Of a DNA stretch of 64,000 nt, positions 53,790 to 64,000 are shown piece by piece. The position numbers and the translations under genes are program-made. Source of the stretch: Tragulus kanchil (lineage: Eukaryota; Chordata; Mammalia; Artiodactyla; Tragulidae). The notes under the pieces are model-generated. The model was not told the origin of the DNA. It saw nothing but the letters and a program-made list of their open reading frames with translations, and ran no database searches. Location: the NCBI GenBank assembly GCA_022376925.1, contig JAIOJX010000027.1, positions 18,121,471 through 18,185,470 on the forward strand, read 5' to 3'. The first letter of the stretch is position 1; the number at the start of each line of letters is the position of its first letter.

Positions 53790-53905
53790 GAGCAAAGGCT
53801 TTGACCTTGCTACCCAGAGTGAGCTCAGTGTACCAGCACCCCTGGCCACGTCTGCTTGTTAGAAATGCCAAATCTCAGGTCCCATCCAGAACTACTGGAA
53901 CATTG
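53790..53905 (+). mobile_element. MER5-like remnant, copy A
   Basis: CTTGTTAGAAATGCCAAATCTCAGGTCCCATCCAGAACTACTGGAA matches the middle of MER5A. Copy B is at 54858-54973. Confidence 0.65.
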
Positions 53906-53930
53906 TTTTTATTTAACATTCCCCAAGTGC

Positions 53931-54110
53931 GAACTTCCCGGGGGTCCAGTGGTTAAAACTTTGACTTCTAATGCAGGGGGTGTGGATTCAATCCCCTGTC
54001 AGGGCGCTAAGATCCCACATGCCTCCTGGCCCCCAGGAAACAAAACATAAAACAGAAACAATACTGTAACGAATTCAACAAAGACATCAAACAATTCTTT
54101 TTAAAAATAA
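53931..54110 (+). mobile_element. CHR-2-type SINE, plus strand, copy A
   Basis: GAACTTCCCGGGGGTCCAGTG head, GGATTCAATCCCCTGTCAGG, CATAAAACAGAAACAATACTG and an AATTCAACAAAGACATC tail. Confidence 0.88.
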
Positions 54111-54507
54111 AAAGTATACAGTTCCTCAGGTTATTCATATGTCCATTAAAGCTTCAATGAGACTACTCTAAATAATCCCTTTTTACAGCTATCTTAATTG
54201 TAGACAAGGCAAAATCATGTAAACAAATGGGTTAGCTAAAGAATGGACTCATGAATTTCTTTGTCATGATGAAATGGACACATGGTTTCATGAATGTATA
54301 CATGCTGAATAAACAGGTAATTTCCCTTGAAATAGATGATCGAGTTTATAGAGGGACTGGGTGGTTTTATTAAAATGGAGTGAACTGGATTATGTGGAAC
54401 TTGTTGCTGAACTGCGAAGACCTATGCAAGGAGGCAGTGTGGCGTTCGTGGTGCAAGCCAGCTGGTGGCTCATTAGTGAGGATGCGCAGACCCCAGCGAC
54501 AGGTTCT
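54111..54507. other. Unassigned repeat-poor sequence
   Basis: AT-rich unique-type DNA with a forkhead-like TGTAAACAAA at about 54219. It is present three times (55179-55575 and, from AAGGCAAAATC, 56357-56660). Confidence 0.4.
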
Positions 54508-54660
54508 CAGGAGACATGGGCTTGATCCTGGGTCGGGAAGATCCCTGGTGGAGGAGATGGCAACCCGCTCCAGTATTCTAGCCTGGGAAATCCCATGCAC
54601 AGTAGAGCCTGGCGGGCTATGCAGTGTATGGAGTTGAAAAAGAGTCCTACATGACTGAGA
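54508..54660 (+). mobile_element. Bov-tA SINE, third copy (headless)
   Basis: Starts at the D19 junction within the element, with two single-base losses against the copies at 52342 and 53395. Confidence 0.88.
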
Positions 54661-54998
54661 CGCCTTAGCCCAAGAGCACATCCTGATGATGAGCTGGGGA
54701 GGTGTAGCATTTTATGTGAGGAAGGGCACTTGCCCTGTGTAAATGCAGTAAACGCTTCCCAAGCCCCACTCCCTCAGATGTAATTGAATTTGGGAAGCTA
54801 CTGTATTACTCAACATTCAGTACACATTAAATCTCCTCATCAGCATTCCCTCAAGTAGAGCAAAGGCTTTGACCTTGCTACCCAGAGTGAGCTCAGTGTA
54901 CCAGCACCCCTGGCCACGTCTGCTTGTTAGAAATGCCAAATCTCAGGTCCCATCCAGAACTACTGGAACATTGTTTTTATTTAACATTCCCCAAGTGC

Positions 54999-55178
54999 GA
55001 ACTTCCCGGGGGTCCAGTGGTTAAAACTTTGACTTCTAATGCAGGGGGTGTGGATTCAATCCCCTGTCAGGGCGCTAAGATCCCACATGCCTCCTGGCCC
55101 CCAGGAAACAAAACATAAAACAGAAACAATACTGTAACGAATTCAACAAAGACATCAAACAATTCTTTTTAAAAATAA
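54999..55178 (+). mobile_element. CHR-2-type SINE, copy B
   Basis: Second copy of 53931-54110 from pair D19. Confidence 0.88.
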
Positions 55179-55579
55179 AAAGTATACAGTTCCTCAGGTT
55201 ATTCATATGTCCATTAAAGCTTCAATGAGACTACTCTAAATAATCCCTTTTTACAGCTATCTTAATTGTAGACAAGGCAAAATCATGTAAACAAATGGGT
55301 TAGCTAAAGAATGGACTCATGAATTTCTTTGTCATGATGAAATGGACACATGGTTTCATGAATGTATACATGCTGAATAAACAGGTAATTTCCCTTGAAA
55401 TAGATGATCGAGTTTATAGAGGGACTGGGTGGTTTTATTAAAATGGAGTGAACTGGATTATGTGGAACTTGTTGCTGAACTGCGAAGACCTATGCAAGGA
55501 GGCAGTGTGGCGTTCGTGGTGCAAGCCAGCTGGTGGCTCATTAGTGAGGATGCGCAGACCCCAGCGACAGGTTCTCAGG

Positions 55580-56142
55580 GGGACGCTCTGCCACCTGCAC
55601 ACGTTTAGCTCTGGTGCAGAGCTTGCAGTCCTCAGCCCTCACTGGTGAAACGCCTGGGAAAGGCTGCTTAAAGGACCCTGGCTGGCGACAGCGCAAGTTA
55701 TTGTGTATATGAGCGTTTCCGACCATTGTTTCTCCCGTGTGAATTGAAGAATGTTTTCCTGTGAGCGCCTTTTCTTGCTCTCACTCACACTCACACATTT
55801 TCCAACAAACACACACAACTGTGCAGACCCCGGTATCCCCATCTGGGTGGATGTCAGAGGCACCTGGGCTGAGGAGTGTGGCTGATGGAAAAATGTTGGT
55901 TTCAGGAGATAGCATTTTCAGTCCTTTGGGATAAAATGTATATACTGTTCTGTTCAGAAATACCATGGTCTTCAACAACAGATTATTCCTCCTGATACGA
56001 GTATTAGGCAAAATTCAGTTAGGAAACAGATGAAACTGCAGTAACTCTTGTTAAAGATATTCAGCTTATGTTGGTAGGTTTGAGAACCGCTGGATTAAGA
56101 ATGGACAAAGGGGCAAGCGGTTAGTGTGATATGAAGGAAGTT
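55580..56142. other. Unassigned sequence, no gene seen
   Basis: Unique-type DNA (second copy 56663-57225). Contains a CA-rich tract around 55783-55817 and a short MER5-end-like TTGAGAACCGCTGG at about 56079. No exon called. Confidence 0.4.
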
Positions 56143-56342
56143 AGGCACTAGTCGTGTCCAACTCTTGGCAACCCTATGGACTGTAGCCTGCCAGGCTCCT
56201 CAGTCCGTGGGATTCTCCAGGCAAGAACACTGGAGTGGGTGGTCATGTCCTTCTCCAGGGGATCTTCCTGACCCAGAGATCAAACCTGGGTCTTTTGCAT
56301 TGTAGACAGATTCTTCATTGTCTGGGCCAGAAGGGAAGCCCT
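56143..56342 (-). mobile_element. Bov-A2 SINE, minus strand, copy A
   Basis: AGTCGTGTCCAACTCTTGGC, CTGCCAGGCTCCTCAGTCCG, GGGGATCTTCCTGACCCAGAG and TCTGGGCCAGAAGGGAAGCC. Confidence 0.9.
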
Positions 56343-57225
56343 TGATAGACATGATGAAGGCAAAATCATGTAAACAAATGGGTTAGCTAAAGAATGGACT
56401 CATGAATTTCTTTGTCATGATGAAATGGACACATGGTTTCATGAATGTATACATGCTGAATAAACAGGTAATTTCCCTTGAAATAGATGATCGAGTTTAT
56501 AGAGGGACTGGGTGGTTTTATTAAAATGGAGTGAACTGGATTATGTGGAACTTGTTGCTGAACTGCGAAGACCTATGCAAGGAGGCAGTGTGGCGTTCGT
56601 GGTGCAAGCCAGCTGGTGGCTCATTAGTGAGGATGCGCAGACCCCAGCGACAGGTTCTCAGGGAGACGCTCTGCCACCTGCACACGTTTAGCTCTGGTGC
56701 AGAGCTTGCAGTCCTCAGCCCTCACTGGTGAAACGCCTGGGAAAGGCTGCTTAAAGGACCCTGGCTGGCGACAGCGCAAGTTATTGTGTATATGAGCGTT
56801 TCCGACCATTGTTTCTCCCGTGTGAATTGAAGAATGTTTTCCTGTGAGCGCCTTTTCTTGCTCTCACTCACACTCACACATTTTCCAACAAACACACACA
56901 ACTGTGCAGACCCCGGTATCCCCATCTGGGTGGATGTCAGAGGCACCTGGGCTGAGGAGTGTGGCTGATGGAAAAATGTTGGTTTCAGGAGATAGCATTT
57001 TCAGTCCTTTGGGATAAAATGTATATACTGTTCTGTTCAGAAATACCATGGTCTTCAACAACAGATTATTCCTCCTGATACGAGTATTAGGCAAAATTCA
57101 GTTAGGAAACAGATGAAACTGCAGTAACTCTTGTTAAAGATATTCAGCTTATGTTGGTAGGTTTGAGAACCGCTGGATTAAGAATGGACAAAGGGGCAAG
57201 CGGTTAGTGTGATATGAAGGAAGTT

Positions 57226-57425
57226 AGGCACTAGTCGTGTCCAACTCTTGGCAACCCTATGGACTGTAGCCTGCCAGGCTCCTCAGTCCGTGGGATTCTC
57301 CAGGCAAGAACACTGGAGTGGGTGGTCATGTCCTTCTCCAGGGGATCTTCCTGACCCAGAGATCAAACCTGGGTCTTTTGCATTGTAGACAGATTCTTCA
57401 TTGTCTGGGCCAGAAGGGAAGCCCT
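57226..57425 (-). mobile_element. Bov-A2 SINE, minus strand, copy B
   Basis: Second copy of 56143-56342 from pair D20. Confidence 0.9.
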
Positions 57426-57426
57426 T

Positions 57427-58933
57427 CATGTGATATGCTAGCAGTCAAAATGAAGACACAGGACATTTAAAAACTGACCTTGATTATATGAAGTAGTCAG
57501 TGTAATAAAGAGTATACATTCAAAGTTTTTACACTGAAGCTATGGTTTAGAGTTCATTCAGTCTGATAAATGGGTTGAGCACTATCTTTTTCTCATGCAT
57601 TGACAGTTGAGAAAGGAACACAATTTCAGAATATACTGAAAATAATTCACATAGCAAGTTCTCCAGGTTATATAAGTGCAAGAGAATCGTATAGAAATTG
57701 GAAAGCTGTAAGCCAATAACATGGCTGGACACTTGCCATCAATAAGGGCTAAAAATGGAGACTGTATTTCAGTATGAGGCTGTTGATCACATATTTAAAA
57801 TATAAATACAGTTCATACATCTAAGATCACATTTTAAATGAAGGTACTGATTTTATACCCATGGGGAATGTCAGATTTTTAGCACAAACATATTAGGTAA
57901 ATTGAACACACTACTCTTTCAAAGTTATACCGAGTTCAGTAAAACATTTATAAATAGACTGAGTTAATAATGCAAACTACAACAGGTAAAATCCATAAAT
58001 ATAAGAAACAACTTTTGATTTCAAATTAAATGTAAAAGACTTTTTGCCTCTTTCAAATGAATCCCATTTAAAATTTACCTCTGATCAATGCTGAAAAAGG
58101 ATGTCATACAGCAGGCAAAGTTATTAACTTTTCTAACACCACACACTGGTTGAAACATTTCAGAAATGCAGTTTGAACTGTGCTTAAAGGAAGAGCAACC
58201 CCTTTTTGGGAGATCACCCTAAGGCAGGAAAAATATACAAATTGAATAGATAAATAAATGTCATAAAAGACATAGTTCGTTCTTAGGAAAAGTTTATGAA
58301 TATATATAAAAAGAAGAACATGGAATATCATCACTGGGGAAACACAACAATAATTACACTTGCAGACAAGATCTACAATGAAGATTAAAATGAGTGAGCA
58401 TATTCTAAAAGAGAAGAGAATATTTGCACAGTCTCAAAGTATCTTCCCCAGGATAGCTGTGATCTTCCCCAGAATACGAAGGGGGAAGTAACTGGAGAGA
58501 GGGTAGACACAGGGGCTGCCATCACCACTGATCAAGGTGGACATTATCAACAGTAACACACAGCATCATGTAATGCCTGAGAAGGATATAGCCTGACTTT
58601 TGCGCTGTCTTTGCCAAAAATGCATGACCTCTTTCTAAGCAAAAACAAACAAAGCAAAAAAACTTCAGACAACCCCCAAGTTGAGAGACTTTCTACAAAA
58701 TAACTGATCTGTGGTCATCAAAGTGTGAAAAACAAGGACTAACACATCATTACAGACTAGAGTCAAGCAAGGAGACACAAAAACTAAATATGAGCTGAGG
58801 TCCTCAGGTGTTGAAATGCAAAACAGGACATGTGAAGAATTGTTAAAATTCAAATAAGACCTGTGGTTGGTTTAATAATATTGTGTTGATGTTAGTTCCT
58901 GATTTGATCATTTTAATATGCTAAATAAGATGC
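57427..58933. other. Duplication-free AT-rich stretch
   Basis: About 1.5 kb of AT-rich unique DNA. No 1.1-kb pair, recognisable transposon, exon or RNA gene. Confidence 0.5.
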
Positions 58934-59110
58934 CAGGACTTCCTGTGGCTCAATGGTAAAGAATTTGCCTGCAATGCAGGAGACTCAGGAGGCATGAGTC
59001 CTGGGTTGGGAAATGGCAACCCACTCCAGTATTCTTGCCTGGAAAATGCCATGGACAGAGAAGCCTGGTGGGCTACAGTCTATGGGATCACAAAGAGACA
59101 CAACTGAGCA
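58934..59110 (+). mobile_element. Bov-tA SINE, plus strand
   Basis: CAGGACTTCCTGTGGCTCAATG head, GCCTGCAATGCAGGAGACTC, AACCCACTCCAGTATTCTTG and CCATGGACAGAGAAGCC. An internal stretch around the second GATCCC segment is missing. Confidence 0.9.
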
Positions 59111-59499
59111 TACATACACACATGAAATTATGACCATGTCCATGGAGAAGCCAGTATTAGGCAATTAATTGTTAATCATAGAACAATAGGTTGCCATAAT
59201 ATTTGGTTAATGTAAATTATTGGAAAGAGGGAGAATTATTTCAGATTAACCTTAAGAGCACATATATTCATAGCACAAAAGCTTACATTGTTCTCTTTTT
59301 GCTGAAAATCTCTCCCCTTCCCCACCAGCAAAACAGAACAACAATAGTGAGATACTTTCTTTAGGAAGTCAGTCCTGGAACGCTCAGCTTGCAGTTTATA
59401 AAAGCAGAAATATTCCTAAGAAAGCACAACAAAAAATCAATTTATTTGGTTACCTCATAAGTATCCATTGCTTATTTTGCCTGGTTAAAATAAAGCAAG
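59111..59499. other. Unassigned single-copy sequence
   Basis: No feature recognised. Confidence 0.4.
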
Positions 59500-59559
59500 C
59501 CCTACGTGAGAGAGAGAGAAGAGGGGTTCTTATAGCTCCCTCCACTCTCCTCCCCAAGG

Positions 59560-60490
59560 CATGGATGCTGCTTCTCGAGTACATTTTCTAAGTCACATCT
59601 ACCTCTCTAGCTGTGTTCTGGGGCTTTTTCTAGTAGATTTTCCTGCCGCTCGACCACATAGATTTAATGTCTTGGAGCGATCAAGGGAAAACCGGACCGT
59701 GTGTTGCTTGCAGCTTATATGGCTAAATGGTGATGTTTCTGTTGGTTGTCAAGCCATGGCATTCCTTTCTTTGATCCACACTCTTAACCTGACCGGCTTC
59801 CTTCCCATTCCGCTCCACTAAACTTACTCTTGTCCCAGGCCTTTCACACTCACCATTACCTCTGCCAGGAATGATCTGCTTGTCCTTCCCCTTACTGGTT
59901 CTTTGTTCATCCTTCAAGTTCAGCTCAAGCATGGTTTCTTCAGACTGATGCTTTTTGCATGTGTCTCCATAAAGTAGTCCCTAACCCAGGCTTTAGAAGG
60001 AAGCAGTCACCAAACATGATGTTATCATGGCACTTGTCCATGCCAAAATCATCTATTTAGCTTTTGTAGTTTTGGTTTCATCCTCCTATGAGAAAATAAG
60101 CTTCATAAAAGTAGAAACCATGTCTGCTCACTTTGGTTCAGAAACTGTCCCAACAGCAATCATTGGAGCTGAAAGTCTTCACCATTTTACTGTGAGAAAA
60201 CGTTGCAGAGGCAAAAGGTATGCCCAGGGTCATCGAGCCAGTGACTGTCAGAGCCAGAATTCAAACGCAGAGAATGGCGTACTTCGCCACTTTATTAAAC
60301 TCTCAGGATTCAATAAAACTAAGTACATAAAATACATAGCACAGGGTCTGACTCAAAGCCCTTCATAAATAATATTCGATCTCATGAAATCTTCAAAGGC
60401 ATCCTAGGGGAAAAAACAGTATCCTCTATCTCCAGGTAATAAAGAAGAGACTAGTTGCTACTCAAAGAGGTGAAAGAATCTGTCCAAGAT
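59560..60490. other. Repeat-poor sequence with a MIR, no gene called
   Basis: Frames of 86 codons (59561-59821) and 113 codons (60027-60368) look superficially gene-like, but I recognise no domain. The second one reads through a MIR at 60205-60275, which argues against coding. Both are repeated in copy B (60683-60943, 61149-61490). Confidence 0.4.
60205..60275 (+). mobile_element. MIR SINE remnant, copy A
   Basis: GTTGCAGAGGCAAAAGGTATGCCCAGGGTCATCGAGCCAGTGACTG and CAGAGCCAGAATTCAAACGCAG match the MIR 3' core. Confidence 0.75.
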
Positions 60491-61326
60491 GGTGGTCCGA
60501 GAGTGACTGACATCCTTTTTCCTGGGGCACTGGTAAACCAGGACAATGGTCAGCCTAGCAGAGTCCGTATTGAAATCAGCTATACTTAATTCCAAAATTC
60601 ATCCTTTTTCCAGTAGATGGGTCCCTACGTGAGAGAGAGAGAAGAGGGGTTCTTATAGCTCCTCCACTCTCCTCCCCAAGGCATGGATGCTGCTTCTCGA
60701 GTACATTTTCTAAGTCACATCTACCTCTCTAGCTGTGTTCTGGGGCTTTTTCTAGTAGATTTTCCTGCCGCTCGACCACATAGATTTAATGTCTTGGAGC
60801 GATCAAGGGAAAACCGGACCGTGTGTTGCTTGCAGCTTATATGGCTAAATGGTGATGTTTCTGTTGGTTGTCAAGCCATGGCATTCCTTTCTTTGATCCA
60901 CACTCTTAACCTGACCGGCTTCCTTCCCATTCCGCTCCACTAAACTTACTCTTGTCCCAGGCCTTTCACACTCACCATTACCTCTGCCAGGAATGATCTG
61001 CTTGTCCTTCCCCTTACTGGTTCTTTGTTCATCCTTCAAGTTCAGCTCAAGCATGGTTTCTTCAGACTGATGCTTTTTGCATGTGTCTCCATAAAGTAGT
61101 CCCTAACCCAGGCTTTAGAAGGAAGCAGTCACCAAACATGATGTTATCATGGCACTTGTCCATGCCAAAATCATCTATTTAGCTTTTGTAGTTTTGGTTT
61201 CATCCTCCTATGAGAAAATAAGCTTCATAAAAGTAGAAACCATGTCTGCTCACTTTGGTTCAGAAACTGTCCCAACAGCAATCATTGGAGCTGAAAGTCT
61301 TCACCATTTTACTGTGAGAAAACGTT

Positions 61327-61397
61327 GCAGAGGCAAAAGGTATGCCCAGGGTCATCGAGCCAGTGACTGTCAGAGCCAGAATTCAAACGCAGAGAAT
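61327..61397 (+). mobile_element. MIR SINE remnant, copy B
   Basis: Second copy of 60205-60275 from pair D21. Confidence 0.75.
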
Positions 61398-61582
61398 GGC
61401 GTACTTCGCCACTTTATTAAACTCTCAGGATTCAATAAAACTAAGTACATAAAATACATAGCACAGGGTCTGACTCAAAGCCCTTCATAAATAATATTCG
61501 ATCTCATGAAATCTTCAAAGGCATCCTAGGGGAAAAAACAGTATCCTCTATCTCCAGGTAATAAAGAAGAGACTAGTTGCTA

Positions 61583-63789
61583 CTCAAAGAGGTGAAAGAA
61601 TCTGTCCAAGATGGTGGTCCGGAGAGAGTGACTGACATCCTTTTTCCTGGGGCACTTGATCTCTGATAAACCAGGACAATGGTCAGCCTAGCAGAGTCCG
61701 TATTGAAATCAGCTATACTTAATTCCAAAATTCATTCTGTCTTCCTCTCAACATTCCAGTAGATGGGTTTGTGCCTCAGAACCTAGAGTGAATGTATTGA
61801 GCTTAATCGCTTCCCTTTATCAAGACAATGGGCAGCAACTCCTTGGAAATATTATAAAACTTGAGGTTGTCGTTTTAAGGCAGATGCATGAGAGCAGGCT
61901 GGTATTAAATCAAAATCCTTAGAGCCATGAAAGCTGTAATTCTGTAAGTGCAGCATTATGTACCAGCGAACAGCAGGCCCCTCCCTCCTCACACAACCAT
62001 GAGAGATTCCATGCCGAAGGGACCCGGCTGATAGCCTTTAAGTCCCTGATGTTGAACTGATACCTTTGCAGGAAGAACAAGGTGTCCTGTGAGCTCTGGG
62101 CAAACCTACTCCAGGACATCAGAGAAAGGAGCACAGCAGCTCCAGACCACAAATTGCAGCCTCACTACATGCCCCACGGCTGACTTTCAAGGTCACTGTC
62201 AAAGGGACCTTAGAGGTGAGGAAGATCTTCTTGGACAAAGGATTGAGATCTTCCACTGCTTTTCAAAAAGACTGAAGAACAGAGGAGGAGGAAGCAGGAA
62301 ATCGCTTAAAAGAATTTGTGTCTGGATAGTAGCTCTCCCTGCCACTTCAGGTATCGTTTCAACCCAGCAAGATGAATTAAAGACTTTAAGTTATCATAGT
62401 TGAAACTGTGTACCAAGTCTAAGCTTTGATGACCAAGAGCACAGTCTAAGAGCACACAGTGTCCAGATAGATTTTCCTCACTGTTTATGAGCACAGGATA
62501 ATCTCAAAATCTCCGATCGGCTTACTTAGAACATGTAGGAGTACTTTCTGAAGAACAGTTGGTACCTTGGGGGCGAGGCTGATCTGAAAGTGGCTCTGTT
62601 GAGAGGCTGTCCAGGCCTGGAGACCTTCATGTCCCATGCTCCTCCTCACCCTCCTGGCACCCAGCTGACATATTTGTGAAAGTGACAAGCTCAAAGAGGT
62701 AAAGTTGAAGATGTCCGGAGAGTGACTGACATCCTTTTTCCTGGGGCACTTGATCTCTGATAAACCAGGACAATGGTCAGCCTAGCAGAGTCCGTATTGA
62801 AATCAGCTATACTTAATTCCAAAATTCATTCTGTCTTCCTCTCAACATTCCAGTAGATGGGTTTGTGCCTCAGAACCTAGAGTGAATGTATTGAGCTTAA
62901 TCGCTTCCCTTTATCAAGACAATGGGCAGCAACTCCTTGGAAATATTATAAAACTTGAGGTTGTCGTTTTAAGGCAGATGCATGAGAGCAGGCTGGTATT
63001 AAATCAAAATCCTTAGAGCCATGAAAGCTGTAATTCTGTAAGTGCAGCATTATGTACCAGCGAACAGCAGGCCCCTCCCTCCTCACACAACCATGAGAGA
63101 TTCCATGCCGAAGGGACCCGGCTGATAGCCTTTAAGTCCCTGATGTTGAACTGATACCTTTGCAGGAAGAACAAGGTGTCCTGTGAGCTCTGGGCAAACC
63201 TACTCCAGGACATCAGAGAAAGGAGCACAGCAGCTCCAGACCACAAATTGCAGCCTCACTACATGCCCCACGGCTGACTTTCAAGGTCACTGTCAAAGGG
63301 ACCTTAGAGGTGAGAAGATCTTCTTGGACAAAGGATTGAGATCTTCCACTGCTTTTCAAAAAGACTGAAGAACAGAGGAGGAGGAAGCAGGAAATCGCTT
63401 AAAAGAATTTGTGTCTGGATAGTAGCTCTCCCTGCCACTTCAGGTATCGTTTCAACCCAGCAAGATGAATTAAAGACTTTAAGTTATCATAGTTGAAACT
63501 GTGTACCAAGTCTAAGCTTTGATGACCAAGAGCACAGTCTAAGAGCACACAGTGTCCAGATAGATTTTCCTCACTGTTTATGAGCACAGGATAATCTCAA
63601 AATCTCCGATCGGCTTACTTAGAACATGTAGGAGTACTTTCTGAAGAACAGTTGGTACCTTCGGGCGGCGAAGGCTGATCTGAAAGTGGCTCTGTTGAGA
63701 GGCTGTCCAGGCCTGGAGACCTTCATGTCCCATGCTCCCTCCTCACCCTCCTGGCACCCAGCTGACATATTTGTGAAAGTGACAAGCTC
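61583..63789. repeat. Tandem duplicated pair D22 (offset 1,094 bp)
   Basis: Copy A 61583-62692 and copy B 62690-63789, joined across CTC. The start of B is shortened (GAGGTAAAGTTGAAGATGTCC against GAGGTGAAAGAATCTGTCCA...). The end of A differs in runs (CCTTGGGGGCGAGG against CCTTCGGGCGGCGAAGG; GCTCCTCC against GCTCCCTCC). An inner difference is GTGAGGAAGATC against GTGAGAAGATC. Confidence 0.95.
61769..62689. other. Unassigned sequence, no gene seen
   Basis: Unique-type DNA (second copy 62868-63789). The 104-codon plus frame in copy A drops to 61 codons in copy B because of the GAGG/GAG difference, showing it is not under coding constraint or that one copy is wrong. No family recognised. Confidence 0.4.
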
Positions 63790-63796
63790 TTCACGG

Positions 63797-63856
63797 GCTT
63801 CCCAGGTGGAGCTACTGGTGAAGAACCCACCTGTCAGTGCAGGAGACATCAGAGAC
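63797..63856 (+). mobile_element. Bov-tA SINE, head only
   Basis: GGGCTTCCCAGGTGGAGCTAC, GGTGAAGAACCCACCTGTC and GTGCAGGAGACATCAGAGAC. The rest of the element is missing. Confidence 0.8.
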
Positions 63857-63964
63857 ACTTCAAAAAATGAAATGGTTTTCTATGCTTTGCAAAAGATGAT
63901 ATCTACTTAAGGTGTATTAAAATGCTTTTCTGTTAATCTTGAATGGTTACCCAGATACAGGTTA

Positions 63965-64000
63965 CATGTTTTTCATTTTATTTTTAATTGGAGCACAATT
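63965..64000 (-). mobile_element. L1 3' end entering from the right edge
   Basis: TTTTTCATTTTATTTTTAATTGGAGCACAATT resembles the start of the antisense L1 3' UTR seen at 44755 (TTTTAATTGGAGTACAGTT). It is cut by the window edge. Confidence 0.6.

Larger units (their letters stand above)
53438..55579. repeat. Tandem duplicated pair D19 (offset 1,068 bp)
   Basis: Copy A 53438-54511 and copy B 54508-55579, joined across CAGG inside a Bov-tA. The start of B has lost single bases in runs (GATCCTGGG for GATCCCTGGG; GATCCCTGG for GATCCCCTGG). Confidence 0.95.
55274..57426. repeat. Tandem duplicated pair D20 (offset 1,083 bp)
   Basis: Copy A 55274-56343 and copy B 56357-57426, with 13 bp of filler (GATAGACATGATG). 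One substitution is visible early in the copies (CAGGGGGACGC against CAGGGAGACGC). Confidence 0.95.
59500..61768. repeat. Tandem duplicated pair D21 (offset 1,122 bp)
   Basis: Copy A 59500-60622 and copy B 60623-61768 abut directly. The last 130 bp of A have lost blocks present in B: GTCCGAGAG for GTCCGGAGAGAG, GGCACTGGTAAACC for GGCACTTGATCTCTGATAAACC, and about 13 bp before CCAGTAGATGGG. The start of B lost one C (GCTCCTCC for GCTCCCTCC). Confidence 0.95.

Noticed and set aside
59561..61490. A pair of duplicated small genes (86 and 113 codons)
   Set aside because: No recognisable domain, no start or splice context, and one frame reads through a MIR remnant. The duplication is the D21 assembly pair.
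4539..63789. A new tandemly repeating biological system with a 1.1-kb period
   Set aside because: The repeated content changes every time, the copies are near-identical even in fast-evolving tracts, and errors cluster at the junctions. Unmerged contig overlaps explain all of this more simply.

Overview
This is ruminant nuclear DNA, most likely from a bovid (cattle, sheep, goat, buffalo or a relative). It is crowded with Bov-tA/Bov-A2 SINEs, longer tRNA-derived CHR/SINE2-type SINEs, BovB LINE 3' ends and artiodactyl L1 3' ends, together with older mammalian repeats (MIR, MER5-like, one LTR). I see no convincing protein-coding exon and no functional RNA gene on either strand. Open frames are short (up to about 180 codons), mostly lie in SINE or L1 sequence, and are repeated only because the DNA is repeated. 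The window reads as intergenic or deep intronic sequence.

The dominant structure is artificial-looking. Twenty-two different, unrelated segments are each present twice in direct tandem at an almost constant offset of 1,053-1,176 bp (about 1.1 kb). In eleven places two such pairs overlap, so part of the sequence is present three times. Mismatches between copies are concentrated beside the junctions, mainly one-base homopolymer changes and short deletions near the end of the upstream copy and the start of the downstream copy. Junctions are either blunt with 2-10 bp of shared sequence or carry 4-30 bp of unrelated filler. This is what contigs with unmerged overlapping ends look like when placed end to end. 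I read it as a serial assembly artefact, not biology. About 24.3 kb of the 64 kb is redundant, leaving roughly 39.7 kb of unique sequence. Duplication-free stretches are 1-4538, 24110-28970, 31197-34203 and 57427-59499, plus several shorter ones.

Layout: 1-4.5 kb, unique sequence with two Bov-tA and one CHR SINE. 4.5-24.1 kb, nine duplicated pairs over mostly repeat-poor DNA, including the best candidates for conserved non-coding sequence (about 9440-10184, 17250-18080, 19176-19836) and a paired AP-1/NF-E2 motif. 24.1-34.2 kb, dense SINEs and one pair. 34.2-46.8 kb, two L1 blocks on the minus strand, one with a nested Bov-tA, plus five pairs. 46.8-57.4 kb, an old LTR, BovB ends and five pairs. 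57.4-64 kb, repeat-poor DNA with two pairs, ending inside another minus-strand L1 3' end. No genes can be said to work together here.
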